Assembly (NCBI GenBank): GCA_035967975.1
Contig: JAWQFQ010000015.1
Span: forward strand, 1 to 64,000
Source of the DNA: Scytonema sp035967975
GTDB taxonomy: Bacteria; Cyanobacteriota; Cyanobacteriia; Cyanobacteriales; Nostocaceae
DNA: 64,000 bases
Direction of reading: 5' to 3'
Shown: positions 8,701 to 16,904 of the stretch, in pieces
Layout of the letters: every line of letters starts with the position of its first letter
Numbering within the stretch: position 1 is the first letter of the stretch
Notes under the pieces: model-generated
The model's input: the letters and a program-made list of their open reading frames with translations, nothing else
Told to the model about the DNA's origin: nothing
Databases searched by the model: none
Made by a program: the position numbers and the translations under genes

Positions 8701-8730
8701 ATAGTAGCAAAACTTAAACCAATTAGTCAA
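8701..8730 (-). promoter_or_regulatory. tetR promoter overlapping a TetR operator
   Basis: On the minus strand TTGACT (8730-8725) and TACTAT (8706-8701) make -35 and -10 boxes separated by 18 bp. The 23-bp motif shared with the SDR upstream region (8708-8730) covers the -35 and spacer, so bound repressor would block transcription. The predicted start is within a few bases of the ATG at 8694. Confidence 0.6.
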
Positions 8731-8773
8731 TGTTTTTTGTGGAAGTCTTGGACTATCTTTATTTTTGTAACTC

Positions 8774-8806
8774 AGAAACCCGGTATCTTGGAGATACCGG
8801 GTTTCT
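8774..8806. repeat. Palindrome core of MITE family A
   Basis: AGAAACCCGGTATCT and AGATACCGGGTTTCT form a perfect stem around a TGG loop. The repeat sits between the tetR promoter and the second hepT gene. Outer arms are degenerate. Confidence 0.75.
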
Positions 8807-8898
8807 CGCTTCTTACGAAGGATATGGATTGCGATAGATTGAAGCTACAGGTTTATAAGACAAGGAATCTACTGATGAAACCTTCTGTAGAGCAGAAC

Positions 8899-9141
8899 TC
8901 AACTTTGGGCAAGTTCCAGAACAAAGTTTGTTTCAATAGTTCTCCACACTATTTTCAAGTCAATTTGAAAATATTCATGAGCTATGACATTCCGCATATC
9001 TCCCATAACTCTCCAAGGGATATCAGGGTAACGCACTTGAATTTCTGAAGGTATGTTGATTGCAGCTTCTCCAATGATTAAAAAGTCGTAGAAAACAGCT
9101 TTTACAACCGTCTCATTTCCTTGAAAATCCTCAAAAGCCAT
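8899..9141 (-). CDS. hepT: HepT-like HEPN (DUF86) protein, N-terminus without a normal start
   Basis: The readable 80 aa match the body of a DUF86/HepT protein (IIGEAAINIP, then PDIPWRVMGDMRNVIAHEYF) with the catalytic R-x4-H-x-Y as RNVIAHEY. The first ATG is at 9141. Upstream, the frame stays open for 19 codons to about 9198, encoding a fitting first helix (RIRDIVQAIAAILQRVDK), but offers no ATG, GTG or TTG before a TAA. Either the start codon has decayed, a rare ATT is used, or a shorter protein is made. It follows the second mntA gene. Function as a toxin is therefore doubtful. Confidence 0.7.
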   Translation of the reverse strand: MAFEDFQGNETVVKAVFYDFLIIGEAAINIPSEIQVRYPDIPWRVMGDMRNVIAHEYFQIDLKIVWRTIETNFVLELAQS

Positions 9142-9208
9142 CTTATCGACACGCTGTAGAATAGCTGCGATCGCTTGTACAATATCTCGAATCCGAAATT
9201 ACCAACTT

Positions 9209-9499
9209 CTATAAGGCACGAATGATATCCTTTAGAACGGGTTCTCTGAAATTTTCTCGCAAAGCGTCTAGAGTACCTATATCTACAGGATACCCTAGTA
9301 AATCTTCTAAATAAAGCCGCACTTCGATAAACTCAAATAATCCTACAGGACGATTAAATTCCACTAAAAAATCGATATCGCTACCAGTCTGAGCTTCATC
9401 CCGCGCCACTGAACCAAACAAATCCAGCGATTTAACCCCCATTGCCTGCAGCTGTTCTCGATGTGCAGCGATAATTCCCAAAACTCGATCTCGCTTCAT
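9209..9499 (-). CDS. mntA: MntA-type nucleotidyltransferase antitoxin (second module)
   Basis: This 96-aa minimal nucleotidyltransferase has GSVARDEAQTGSDIDFLVEF (GS...DxD at about residues 29-48). It belongs to the same class as the gene at 6436 but is only distantly similar and lies on the other strand, so it is an independent module rather than a recent duplicate. It is followed by the hepT-like frame whose start looks damaged. It should still be able to AMPylate a HepT partner. Confidence 0.88.
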   Translation of the reverse strand: MKRDRVLGIIAAHREQLQAMGVKSLDLFGSVARDEAQTGSDIDFLVEFNRPVGLFEFIEVRLYLEDLLGYPVDIGTLDALRENFREPVLKDIIRAL

Positions 9500-9688
9500 T
9501 TTTTGATCTTAACATCCATTATGAAATTATTATTTCAATAGGAAAAATTCGCGCAACGTCTCCGACAGGAGAAGAAAAGAGTCATCCACGACTGACTCAA
9601 ATCACCAAACCCCTTACCCTGCCTTGTTTCTTGCGATTTGGCACGCTTCAAGTTGATTCAGGGATACGATCGCTCATACCCAACACCC

Positions 9689-10051
9689 CTACCCCCTTGG
9701 CGGACTGCTACCACCATTGCGATCGCGTAGATATTCCCAAATCTGCCGAATCTCGTTGCGAAATTCTTGGCGGTCAATTGCTGCTTGCTGCCTGTCTTGG
9801 GCTGCTGACTCTGCTAGTGCATCTACTCGCGTCGCGACAGTATTAACATGAACCGTTAGTGCATCTACTCGTGTCGCGACAGTATTAACATTAACTGTTA
9901 GTGTATCTACTCTTTCGGTTAGCTGTTGAATATTTGATACCAGTACATCAATAGTGGCATCATGTCCCAGTACTGTTTCGCCAATGTTAGCGAACAGATT
10001 TTCTAGACGGCTGAGTCGTTCTGAGATGCTTGGCGGTTGTGCGCTCGTCAT
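9689..10051 (-). CDS. Small coiled-coil protein with 14-residue repeats
   Basis: The 120-aa protein has a Pro/Ser-rich start and then a long coiled coil (about 12-110). Near-identical 14-residue units (VNTVATRVDAL) are encoded by a 42-bp tandem repeat (units 9815-9856 and 9857-9898 plus a diverged third). The C-terminus reads QEFRNEIRQIWEYLRDRN. No enzymatic domain is visible. Such small coiled-coil proteins are common in filamentous cyanobacteria; function unknown. It lies immediately downstream of a ribbon-helix-helix protein gene, with which it probably forms an operon. Confidence 0.65.
   Translation of the reverse strand: MTSAQPPSISERLSRLENLFANIGETVLGHDATIDVLVSNIQQLTERVDTLTVNVNTVATRVDALTVHVNTVATRVDALAESAAQDRQQAAIDRQEFRNEIRQIWEYLRDRNGGSSPPRG
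9815..9898. repeat. 42-bp tandem repeat in coding sequence
   Basis: Two adjacent 42-bp units, each starting TAGTGCATCTACTCG and containing GTCGCGACAGTATTAACAT, differ at only a few positions. A third, more diverged unit follows. They encode heptad-like coiled-coil residues; 42 bp is two heptads. Confidence 0.85.
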
Positions 10052-10052
10052 T

Positions 10053-10226
10053 TTACTCGTCTTTCCTTTTAATTGGTGGTGGGTATTTACTAGGATGCTT
10101 TATGCGAACTGCTTGTTCTACAAGAAAAGCAATTAAATTGGCGGTCGCCCTTCCCTCAGATGTCGCCCAATCCTCTAAGTCTTGGGCTATTTCATCTGGT
10201 AGTACGAATGTAAACCTTTTAGACAT
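10053..10226 (-). CDS. Ribbon-helix-helix (CopG-like) DNA-binding protein
   Basis: The 57-aa protein starts at the ATG at 10226: MSKRFTFVLPDEIAQDLEDW, then ASEGRATANLIAFLVEQAVR-like helices. A beta strand followed by two helices (TFVLP; EIAQDLEDWA; ATANLIAFLVEQAV) is the RHH fold of CopG/Arc dimers. A longer frame opening at 10355 adds 43 residues unlike the family, so I reject that start. It may regulate itself and the downstream coiled-coil gene. No toxin partner is recognisable. Confidence 0.7.
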   Translation of the reverse strand: MSKRFTFVLPDEIAQDLEDWATSEGRATANLIAFLVEQAVRIKHPSKYPPPIKRKDE

Positions 10227-10638
10227 TTGTATACTGCGAATAACAGCATATACTAGCGTACTCGCAGTCACTTTGTTAAGAGATTGTATTAAATTGCTGC
10301 TTAACGATGCGAATTCTATGCGATAATATAGCAAGTGTAAGCACAAAACGACCACAGTAAGCGTAAAACCTATGACGTTGCCAGTTCGGTTGCTTTCCTA
10401 AATAAAGTCACAAAACCACCACAAATCTCTTAGCGTCTTTGCGTGAGATTTAACAAGACTAATTAATAGACAGAACTCTATTATAATACAAAATTAAGAT
10501 TTTATAAAAATTACAAAGTCATAGCATACATAAAATGAGTAATAAATATAACCAAAAAGAAATTACTACTTAACGTAGATGCCAAAAGTTTCTTGAAACC
10601 CTTAACTTACATAATGTTGAATAACCAGAGATAAAATT

Positions 10639-11964
10639 GTGGATGCAATACTAGAGCGATCGCACCAGCTACAACAAGAGATAACAGATTTTGTCTTTGA
10701 TGCGGAAGACGAAGTTGCAGAAGCACTCGAAACCTACGCAGCTCAAATGTCGCGCCGTGGAAATGGGGACAATTTCCAGAAGGATTACATCGTTGACGCA
10801 TTTATTACAGAAGGTAAAGTTGGAGAATTATCTCCCATAGATTTATTTGTACAAACTAGTCCAGACTTGACAGAAAGTGAACTTTCGCTTATTGGACGTT
10901 GGCATCATACATTTACTGGCTTATTTGCTGTTCAGAAAATCTTACCGGACGGTTTTGAACTCATGAACTGGCTGACAGCCAAACATTATATTGTCAAGCC
11001 AAACAATCCCCGCATTACAAAAGATATGTCTCGGTTGAAGGAAGGAGAAATAGTCCTGACTCGGATTTCTCCTGTAACAGACACCTATTGGACATTCTCC
11101 GGTCCTTATACACTCATGGGTAAATTAGGCAAACCAAAACTTGCCGTAGCTATTGGTAACTTTAAGGACAATTATAAAAGCCAATTATACGGAGATGCTC
11201 CAGAATTACTAGAAGAGGCTTGGCTATCAGTAGAGCAATATCATCAGCAATTTGTGGAATTCTTTGGTAGCGATGAAGTGACAATGCCGGGATATCAACT
11301 AAATAAAAAGATTGGTGAATTTCAAGAACTCTTGACAAAAAAACGCTTTGAAGCAGCAGGGATTGACTCTTCAAAATCTCTGGAAGAAATTGCACAAGAA
11401 GCAGGCGTTGACGAAGAAGAAATCAAAGCAGTTGCAGAAGAAATGGGTGCTGACTCCCAAGCAGTAACGGAAATGTTTAACCGTCCAAAGGGTACCAGCA
11501 AAATGGTGATGCCAAAAGTTGATTTACCTGCTGAACTTAAAAAAGCGGAACAAGTAACAACTCTTTCTCATCCTCGATGGGGACAAATGTTTCTTCCAAC
11601 TTACACAAAGATAAAGGAAATTTTAGAAGCAGAGGATTGGCAAAGCATAGAAAGTGCCGAAAAACAGATTCGTTTTTACCTAGAAGACAAGAGTATTAAT
11701 GCTTATATTTGGCATCGACTCGCTCAACAGTACCCAACACAGTTAGAAAAAGTGTTGCAAACTTTTTTGCAACGCCCAGATTTTCAACTTCAAACTGACT
11801 TGGACTCATTGTTGACAGAGTTTAATAAACCCATAGAGCCAGATTTACCAGATATTGCCAGCGTACCAATACATCTACATAATTTATTCCAAGAAGCTGT
11901 TGTCGAGGTCGGCAAATCTAAACCTAAAGGTAAGAGTAAAAAATCAGCTAAAGGATTTCAATGA
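10639..11964 (+). CDS. Conserved cyanobacterial protein of unknown function
   Basis: The 441-aa protein starts with GTG (10639) and I do not recognise a named domain. The N-terminal half is acidic and mixed alpha/beta, with SELSLIGRWHHTFTGLFAVQ and LKEGEIVLTRISPVTDTYW. A middle region (about 235-275) resembles short helical DNA-binding-like repeats (LEEIAQEAGVDEEEIKAVAEEMG), followed by a helical domain and a Lys/Ser-rich tail. No signal peptide or membrane segment is seen, so it should be cytosolic. Composition matches its neighbours. The high coding quality over 1.3 kb makes the gene convincing. Confidence 0.75.
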   Translation: MDAILERSHQLQQEITDFVFDAEDEVAEALETYAAQMSRRGNGDNFQKDYIVDAFITEGKVGELSPIDLFVQTSPDLTESELSLIGRWHHTFTGLFAVQKILPDGFELMNWLTAKHYIVKPNNPRITKDMSRLKEGEIVLTRISPVTDTYWTFSGPYTLMGKLGKPKLAVAIGNFKDNYKSQLYGDAPELLEEAWLSVEQYHQQFVEFFGSDEVTMPGYQLNKKIGEFQELLTKKRFEAAGIDSSKSLEEIAQEAGVDEEEIKAVAEEMGADSQAVTEMFNRPKGTSKMVMPKVDLPAELKKAEQVTTLSHPRWGQMFLPTYTKIKEILEAEDWQSIESAEKQIRFYLEDKSINAYIWHRLAQQYPTQLEKVLQTFLQRPDFQLQTDLDSLLTEFNKPIEPDLPDIASVPIHLHNLFQEAVVEVGKSKPKGKSKKSAKGFQ

Positions 11965-11967
11965 ATA

Positions 11968-12005
11968 GTGAATAGTTGTTAGTGGATAGTTGTTAGTGGA
12001 TAGTA
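11968..12005. repeat. Heptamer-type repeat after the 441-aa gene
   Basis: Units of GTGAATA/GTTGTTA/GTGGATA type repeat directly after the stop codon, including two copies of the 14-mer GTTGTTAGTGGATA. This is the STRR pattern seen at several other gene ends in the window. Confidence 0.7.
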
Positions 12006-12091
12006 TTGACAGCTTCGCTTGTAAAAACTTCCACTAAATTATCTCGCTTTCTAGTCAAGCTACAAGGTTTCCACACTCCCGGAGGTTTTTA

Positions 12092-12333
12092 GAGGTTGTT
12101 TGAAAAGTCCTTTCATCAGTAGCAATCATATTCAATATCCCCCTAAATCCCCCTTAAAAAGGGGGACTGTTAGAGTATTTTCCCCCCTTAAAAAGCTATG
12201 CATTACCCGCATCTTTCTTAACAATTGCAAAACTGTTATGGAGAAAGGGTTTTTTGAGATAAGCTCTTTAAGGGGGGCTAGGGGGGATCAACCAGTGCTT
12301 GAAATTACAGCCAACTACTTTTCAAACATCCTC
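12092..12333. mobile_element. 242-bp MITE with TA target duplication
   Basis: The ends AGAGGTTGTTTGAAAAGT (12091-12108) and the reverse complement of 12317-12334 match at 17 of 18 positions. TA flanks both ends, as with Tc1/mariner-IS630 type insertions. Subterminal inverted blocks (ATCCCCCCTAAATCCCCCTT-like at 12137-12160 and its complement near 12268-12292) extend the pairing. An ORF can be read across it but has no domain. It is a non-autonomous element. Confidence 0.75.
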
Positions 12334-12464
12334 TAAGAGATTTTCAAGAAACAAACTATTCTCTTGTGATACGGGCGTCCCCGCCCGTCCTATACAGCTA
12401 AACCACAAAATGGAGAATTCTTTTGTTTGGAAGTAATCCCTAAATTCATAAGTAAATGTGGTAT

Positions 12465-12567
12465 CAATACTACTCGGATAAGCGAAAATTAGAAACCCGG
12501 TATCTTGGAGATACCGGGTTTCTGGTAAGCTTGGTGGAATCTCAACTATCCTCAACCGAGGAGTATT
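12465..12567. mobile_element. Nested-palindrome MITE, family A, with 11-bp target duplication
   Basis: The element begins CAATACTACTCGG and ends CCGAGGAGTATT. Its core 12491-12523 is the AGAAACCCGGTATCT palindrome. It is flanked by identical AAATGTGGTAT at 12454-12464 and 12568-12578, a clean 11-bp target-site duplication that proves insertion. There is no coding capacity. Confidence 0.88.
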
Positions 12568-12913
12568 AAATGTGGTATTGACAAGAATTTCATAATTGAG
12601 ATATATAGCTTACATAAAATTTACAAAAAAATGTCACAGCACTCTTTAACATTATCAATATTAAAGAGTGTATTTTTTTACACTGATAAAAGAAAATAAC
12701 CATACTATTACCGTTATGGTAATGACTGGTTAAAAACGCGGGAAATACTCAACAATACCTTTTGCTGTGTTCATAGGAAATTGCCTATAAACATAACAAA
12801 GAAAGCTGGAGATTTTCTCTAGTCTGGTAGTCTTTCTTGCTATTTTCCTACTTTTGGAACTCCCCAGGTAGAGTGTCTGAGTGAAAACTTAAAAAGTATA
12901 TCAGGAGTATAGT

Positions 12914-13741
12914 GTGAAGAAATTTCAGGGCTTTACCAAGTGTTTTTTGCAACTAGCAACTCCGTTAATAGCTAGTTCTGTATTAGCATCCTCACCGAGT
13001 CAAGCAGCTACCTTAGCTTTTTCTGAAGGAGTCACAGAATTTATAAACTTTAGTCAAAACCCTTTAGGAACGTCAACTCAAACATCTACTAACACTCTTG
13101 CGATCTCAGAGAATGATCAAGTCAGAGCACTAGCTAACGCTGAAGCATTTTTTATCACCACCTCACCAAGAGCATTCAATTCATCGGTAAGCCAAGCTGT
13201 AGGCGACGGGAGAGACTATTTAGGACTAGCAGAAAGTGAAGCTAGCATTGTTGGTAACTTTGTTGTAGATGCAGGCACACTTTTTTCCTTTGATTTCAAG
13301 GCTAATTTGAATCTAGAAACAAAAATAGATAGTCCTCAATTTGAGAATGCAATTGCTGCAGGAGGTATATCATTCGCATTGATGGATATGTCAAATCAGA
13401 GTATCATAGACTTTTTTAGTCTTGCGGGATACGTAGAAACACCAGGCGATATGGATTTTATTGAAATTCCAAAAAGTGATAGCGTGACTCTAAATAATTC
13501 AGCGATAAACTCGAATTTTGGAGGTAATCAAGAATCTGTCACAGCTTCTATTCAAGGTTCGCTACAACGTTCATTCACTAACAAAACAACCTTCGCTTTA
13601 GTAGAGGTTAAGAGGAATCAAACTAGAGTTACAGCTCCCGAACCCTCCACTGCTCTGGCTTTACTCTTCTCTGGTGTTATTGGAATTACATTTACATTGA
13701 AGAGTAAAAAACAGAAAAAGCTTCAATTTCTTTCAGTGTAA
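12914..13741 (+). CDS. PEP-CTERM sorting-domain protein (paralog 1)
   Basis: The 275-aa exported protein starts at GTG (12914), preceded by AGGAG at 12904-12908. Residues 1-31 form a Sec signal peptide ending SPSQAATLA. The C-terminus has the PEP-CTERM module APEPSTALALLFSGVIG followed by Lys-rich KSKKQKK, which exosortase would recognise and cleave. The mature part is Ser/Thr/Asn-rich beta-type sequence of unknown role, probably in the outer envelope or extracellular matrix. About half its residues match the next gene (DGRDYLGLAES, ISFALxD, SFGGN, RNQTRV), so the two are a tandem duplication. No exosortase gene lies in the window. Confidence 0.85.
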   Translation: MKKFQGFTKCFLQLATPLIASSVLASSPSQAATLAFSEGVTEFINFSQNPLGTSTQTSTNTLAISENDQVRALANAEAFFITTSPRAFNSSVSQAVGDGRDYLGLAESEASIVGNFVVDAGTLFSFDFKANLNLETKIDSPQFENAIAAGGISFALMDMSNQSIIDFFSLAGYVETPGDMDFIEIPKSDSVTLNNSAINSNFGGNQESVTASIQGSLQRSFTNKTTFALVEVKRNQTRVTAPEPSTALALLFSGVIGITFTLKSKKQKKLQFLSV

Positions 13742-14244
13742 AGAAATTTACAAGACCAGACAGAGGGTAATACTACTCAGTTAAGGATAATTGAGGTTCC
13801 TCAACTCGCCAGAAACCCGGTATCTCCAAGATACCGGGTTTCTAATCTTCGCTTATCCGAGCAGTATTGGGACTGATAGTGCAATTAGGTTCACTGACAA
13901 ATTGCTTGAAGTTTACGGTTTTCTCATCAAACTTTTGTATATCTTTGACAGTGACTTACATAAAATTTACCCAATGTCATCCTTCATAGTTTTAGGATAA
14001 GTTCAGAACCAGTACATTCGTAAAAATTTATCAACTGGGGTAACCAAGTAATTCTACCAATCTACTTACCATCATCTTTTGTATCAACGATGGTTAGGAG
14101 CATCGCGCTGTTATCAACAGTTCAACTAAGGCTTGAAGGCTTCGCAAGTATATTAGGTTAACTAGTATGTTTTATACTTGCGCGACTTCATGTTATGTCA
14201 GTCGCTCCTACTGAGAAACAGAAAAAATACTTAAGAGGATAATA
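13742..14244. other. Intergenic region between PEP-CTERM paralogs
   Basis: About 500 bp with no gene. It contains the MITE at 13769-13868. The ribosome site AGAGGA precedes the second paralog's ATG. An ORF can be read out of the MITE but is not credible. Confidence 0.6.
13769..13868. mobile_element. Nested-palindrome MITE, family A, reverse orientation
   Basis: The outer arms AATACTACTCAG (left) and GAGCAGTATT (right) bracket the core palindrome 13811-13843. The inner flanks (CTTCGCTTATCCGA) match the 12465 copy in reverse. I see no intact target duplication. It lies between the two PEP-CTERM genes. Confidence 0.75.
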
Positions 14245-15063
14245 ATGAGAAATTACTTACGTGTTGCCAAGCGCCTTGTACTTGTAGCAACTCCCGCGAT
14301 CGCAAGCTCTATATTGACACCATTACCTAGTCAAGCTGCGACTTTTGCTACCTCTGAAGGGCAAGCGTTTTTTTTCAACTTTAGTCAAAACCCCTCTTCA
14401 GTTACAACGGATACTGATACTTACACTACTACTGCTGCCAAAGACAGTTTCGCCTACGCTGAAGCAACTGCAGATGCACATTTTCTCATAACCCCAGCAG
14501 TAGCAACTAATCCAACTTTGAGCCTAGCTTTAGGTGAAGGTAGAGATTATCTGGGATTAGCAGAAAGTCAGGCTTCAGTGATTGGTTACTTTAATGTAAA
14601 AGCAGGTACAGATTTTTCGTTTAAGTTTAGTACTGAATTAAACTTGAGCACATCGATAGAGAATCCTCCTGCAGAAAATGTAAGCGCCGTCGGAGACATA
14701 TCTTTCGCTTTACTCGACCTTGATCATGATAAGGTATTAGACTTCTTTAGCCTTGTCGGAAATCTAAACACTCTTGGTGATGATGATTTTGTTGCAATCG
14801 AACACAGTGATAGCGTCACGTTCATAGAACCAGAAAGTGAGTCTAGTTTTGGAGGGAACAACGAATTTGCTCGATCTAATGTTCTGGGTAATTTACAACG
14901 CTCTTTTACTAACACAACTAATTTAGCGTTAGTAGAAATTAAGCGTAATCAAACCAGGGTTCAAGCACCTGAACCTTCGAGTGTTCTTGCTTTACTTGCC
15001 CCTGGTGCTGTTATTGGTACCTTCTTAAAAAGAAGAGGCAAAAAACAAACTTCAGAAGTTTAA
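14245..15063 (+). CDS. PEP-CTERM sorting-domain protein (paralog 2)
   Basis: The 272-aa protein has a Sec signal peptide (to about residue 32, LPSQAATFA), a mature domain paralogous to the preceding gene (GEGRDYLGLAESQASV, SFGGNNE, LVEIKRNQTRV) and a C-terminal PEP-CTERM tail (APEPSSVLALLAPGAVIG then KRRGKK). It would be exported and processed by an exosortase encoded elsewhere. The start is supported by AGAGGA about 8 bases upstream. Biological role unknown. Confidence 0.85.
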   Translation: MRNYLRVAKRLVLVATPAIASSILTPLPSQAATFATSEGQAFFFNFSQNPSSVTTDTDTYTTTAAKDSFAYAEATADAHFLITPAVATNPTLSLALGEGRDYLGLAESQASVIGYFNVKAGTDFSFKFSTELNLSTSIENPPAENVSAVGDISFALLDLDHDKVLDFFSLVGNLNTLGDDDFVAIEHSDSVTFIEPESESSFGGNNEFARSNVLGNLQRSFTNTTNLALVEIKRNQTRVQAPEPSSVLALLAPGAVIGTFLKRRGKKQTSEV

Positions 15064-15173
15064 TGAGAAACAAAAGAAGCTACTAAGGTAAGATAGGCTG
15101 TTGCACATTTAAATTACATATTTTCACGGGTGAGGACGTTCCAAAAATGTATGCAACACACTAATTGTAGGAT

Positions 15174-15193
15174 GGGCAATGATAGCATTGCCC
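15174..15193. terminator. Perfect hairpin GGGCAATG/CATTGCCC
   Basis: An 8-bp perfect stem (15174-15181 with 15186-15193) around ATAG lies in the convergent spacer after the PEP-CTERM pair. A second small hairpin, GCGGGCT/AGCCTGC, follows near 15213. It has no strong T-run, so it may be a dispersed repeat rather than a true terminator. Confidence 0.45.
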
Positions 15194-15271
15194 ACTCTAC
15201 AGGTACACGCGGCGGGCTAAAAGCCTGCACAAGAAATTTTGGGAGATTTTTTTATTTGGAAGTCCTGAATA

Positions 15272-15628
15272 CTAACCAGGCAAATCTATTCCCACTGTAA
15301 TAACACCACCCGCAGCGTACGCTTTCTTTCCTGAATCAACAGAGGTGGTTTTACCAAATACGAATTCGATATCGCCGTCAGCATACCCGACAACATCAAC
15401 TGTAGCTGAAGCATCGTTTGGATCGGATGCGATCGCATAACCACGACCAAGACCAATAACTATAGCGCCATCATTGCGTAATGGTATAACAAAAGTTCTG
15501 GTCTTTGCATCTGTTATAGTAGAATCGCCAGAAGCATAGGAAGAAACACCAACTAGGGCTAGAGCACCTCCTACAATTGTAATATCTTCGGAAATAGTTT
15601 CTAGGTACTGTAAGTCAGAGATAATCAT
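15272..15628 (-). CDS. Double-glycine leader secreted peptide
   Basis: The 118-aa protein has a short leader ending at Gly-Gly (MIISDLQYLETISEDITIVGG) followed by a roughly 97-residue Gly/Ala/Ser/Asp-rich, beta-prone mature part. The leader matches that of the peptide at 37192 (MIISDLSYLEAVEANSVVGG), so both are probably cut by the same C39-peptidase exporter, such as the one at 40466. A ribosome site (AGAGGA) precedes the ATG. It lies 191 bp downstream of mdnC and beyond a likely terminator, so it may be a separate unit. It has no modification motif that I recognise. Confidence 0.75.
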   Translation of the reverse strand: MIISDLQYLETISEDITIVGGALALVGVSSYASGDSTITDAKTRTFVIPLRNDGAIVIGLGRGYAIASDPNDASATVDVVGYADGDIEFVFGKTTSVDSGKKAYAAGGVITVGIDLPG

Positions 15629-15748
15629 AGCAGAAATAATCCTCTTGAACTAATTTGACTTGTCTCTTGATTTTGTACCATTGTCAATAAGACTGAAAAA
15701 ACCTGGTTTTTTAAGAAAAGTTTTAGCTTTTTAGGCTATACAAGCCGC

Positions 15749-15790
15749 AAAAAACTCAGTTTTCGATGCTTGTGCAAGAAGTGAGTTTTT
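15749..15790 (-). terminator. Rho-independent terminator after mdnC
   Basis: On the minus strand AAAAACTCA (15790-15782) pairs with TGAGTTTTTT (15758-15749), ending in a T-run. It lies about 30 bp past the mdnC stop and would end the RiPP operon transcript before the double-glycine peptide gene. Confidence 0.55.
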
Positions 15791-15819
15791 GTAAATAAAA
15801 AGCCAATCTACAACAAACT

Positions 15820-16878
15820 TCAACTTGCTTGCTGCAAACAATGGTACTTATCGAACTTGGACATATTGTCTCTGTCGATAGCATGGTCGTGCGATCGCAA
15901 AGTTTGTTGGTCAGTCAACAAAATATCAGCAATCGCTCGAGAAATCGGTAATCCTGGGTTACGTTCGAGCCAGAAAAATTCCCCTACTGGATTGACCTCA
16001 AGGAAAACGTGGCGACCATCAGGTGTCAAAATAATATCAATGGCTCCGTAGTTTAAACCAAAGAAAGCCATCAATTGTAGAAGTTTGCTCTCAACATCTT
16101 GAGGCAAACTATAAGGTCGCCAAGCATTGATTAAAGTAAGACCTTGACGCCGCCAGTCGTAAGTAGCTTTTTGATTGCTTTGGGAGTCTACCGCAGCAGT
16201 AAAAACACGCTGTCCCACAATCGTTGTCCGTAACTCTAGCGCCTTAGGCACTTTTTCTTGAAATGTCATCGGACAAAAACGTAACTCATCTAAATTTTCT
16301 AAATCTGCATCTTTGACTGGATTTGTGAAAACAACTTGTTCTTGTCCTTGTTTATCGTAGATGGCGAAGGACGAGAGCATTTTTGCGATCGCACCTTGTT
16401 TGCACTCCCAGACAAACTGCTTGACAGCTTCCGGATTATTGGTTGTCAGGGTACGGGGGGTATCTAAACCTAATTCCCGTGCTACTTGCAACTGTAATTG
16501 CTTGTTCTCTGCAAAACGGATGTTTGATAGAGGGTCGAGATGAAATCCCTTAATACTAGCAATCATCCCTAAAATGGTGACACGAGATTCTTGAATCGAA
16601 GCTTGTCTGAGTTGTGAATCCATTACGTTAGGAATTCTTGACCCAATAGCAATGCGTCGATACCAAACTGCTGACACTTCATTGAGATCCAGTTTTTGTG
16701 TATCAACCTCTAAAATCAGCCGTTCACTTGTTTGGCTATAATAAATATCCAGTTTTACTTCCGTAGGAAATCGGTCTGTATCAAAACGAAAAGCTTTTTC
16801 GCCCCGTTCCTCAATGGCTTTCATCACTAGAGGTATGCTTTCGTTGTCTTGGCTGTGAGTAATTATTAAAACAGACAT
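15820..16878 (-). CDS. mdnC: Microviridin ATP-grasp ligase MdnC (ester-forming)
   Basis: The 352-aa ATP-grasp enzyme reads like MdnC from end to end: MSVLIITHSQDNESIPLVM, AFRFDTDRFPTEVKL, VSAVWYRR, QLQLQVARELGLDTPRTLTT, FCPMTFQEKVPKALELRTTI and the metal-binding end FLEVNPVGEFFWLE. In microviridin biosynthesis MdnC makes the two omega-ester bonds between Thr/Ser hydroxyls and Asp/Glu carboxyls of the TxKYPSD core, ahead of MdnB. It is encoded 26 bp downstream of mdnB. Its substrate should be the MdnA precursor at 20994. Family assignment is from established knowledge of microviridin clusters. Confidence 0.93.
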   Translation of the reverse strand: MSVLIITHSQDNESIPLVMKAIEERGEKAFRFDTDRFPTEVKLDIYYSQTSERLILEVDTQKLDLNEVSAVWYRRIAIGSRIPNVMDSQLRQASIQESRVTILGMIASIKGFHLDPLSNIRFAENKQLQLQVARELGLDTPRTLTTNNPEAVKQFVWECKQGAIAKMLSSFAIYDKQGQEQVVFTNPVKDADLENLDELRFCPMTFQEKVPKALELRTTIVGQRVFTAAVDSQSNQKATYDWRRQGLTLINAWRPYSLPQDVESKLLQLMAFFGLNYGAIDIILTPDGRHVFLEVNPVGEFFWLERNPGLPISRAIADILLTDQQTLRSHDHAIDRDNMSKFDKYHCLQQAS

Positions 16879-16904
16879 TTTAATTTAGAATTTGTATTTA
16901 GTTA

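Larger units (their letters stand above)
12005..12913. other. Repeat-rich intergenic region before the PEP-CTERM pair
   Basis: About 0.9 kb without a credible gene. It holds two different MITEs (12092-12333 and 12465-12567). The last 300 bp are AT-rich and should contain the promoter of the first PEP-CTERM gene. I cannot assign -10/-35 boxes with confidence. Confidence 0.6.

Noticed and set aside
8671..9048. 125-codon plus-strand ORF
   Set aside because: It runs across the tetR promoter, a palindromic repeat and the antisense of hepT; no family.
12100..12336. 78-codon plus-strand ORF
   Set aside because: It lies entirely across the TA-flanked MITE and is composed of its inverted blocks; no protein family is visible.
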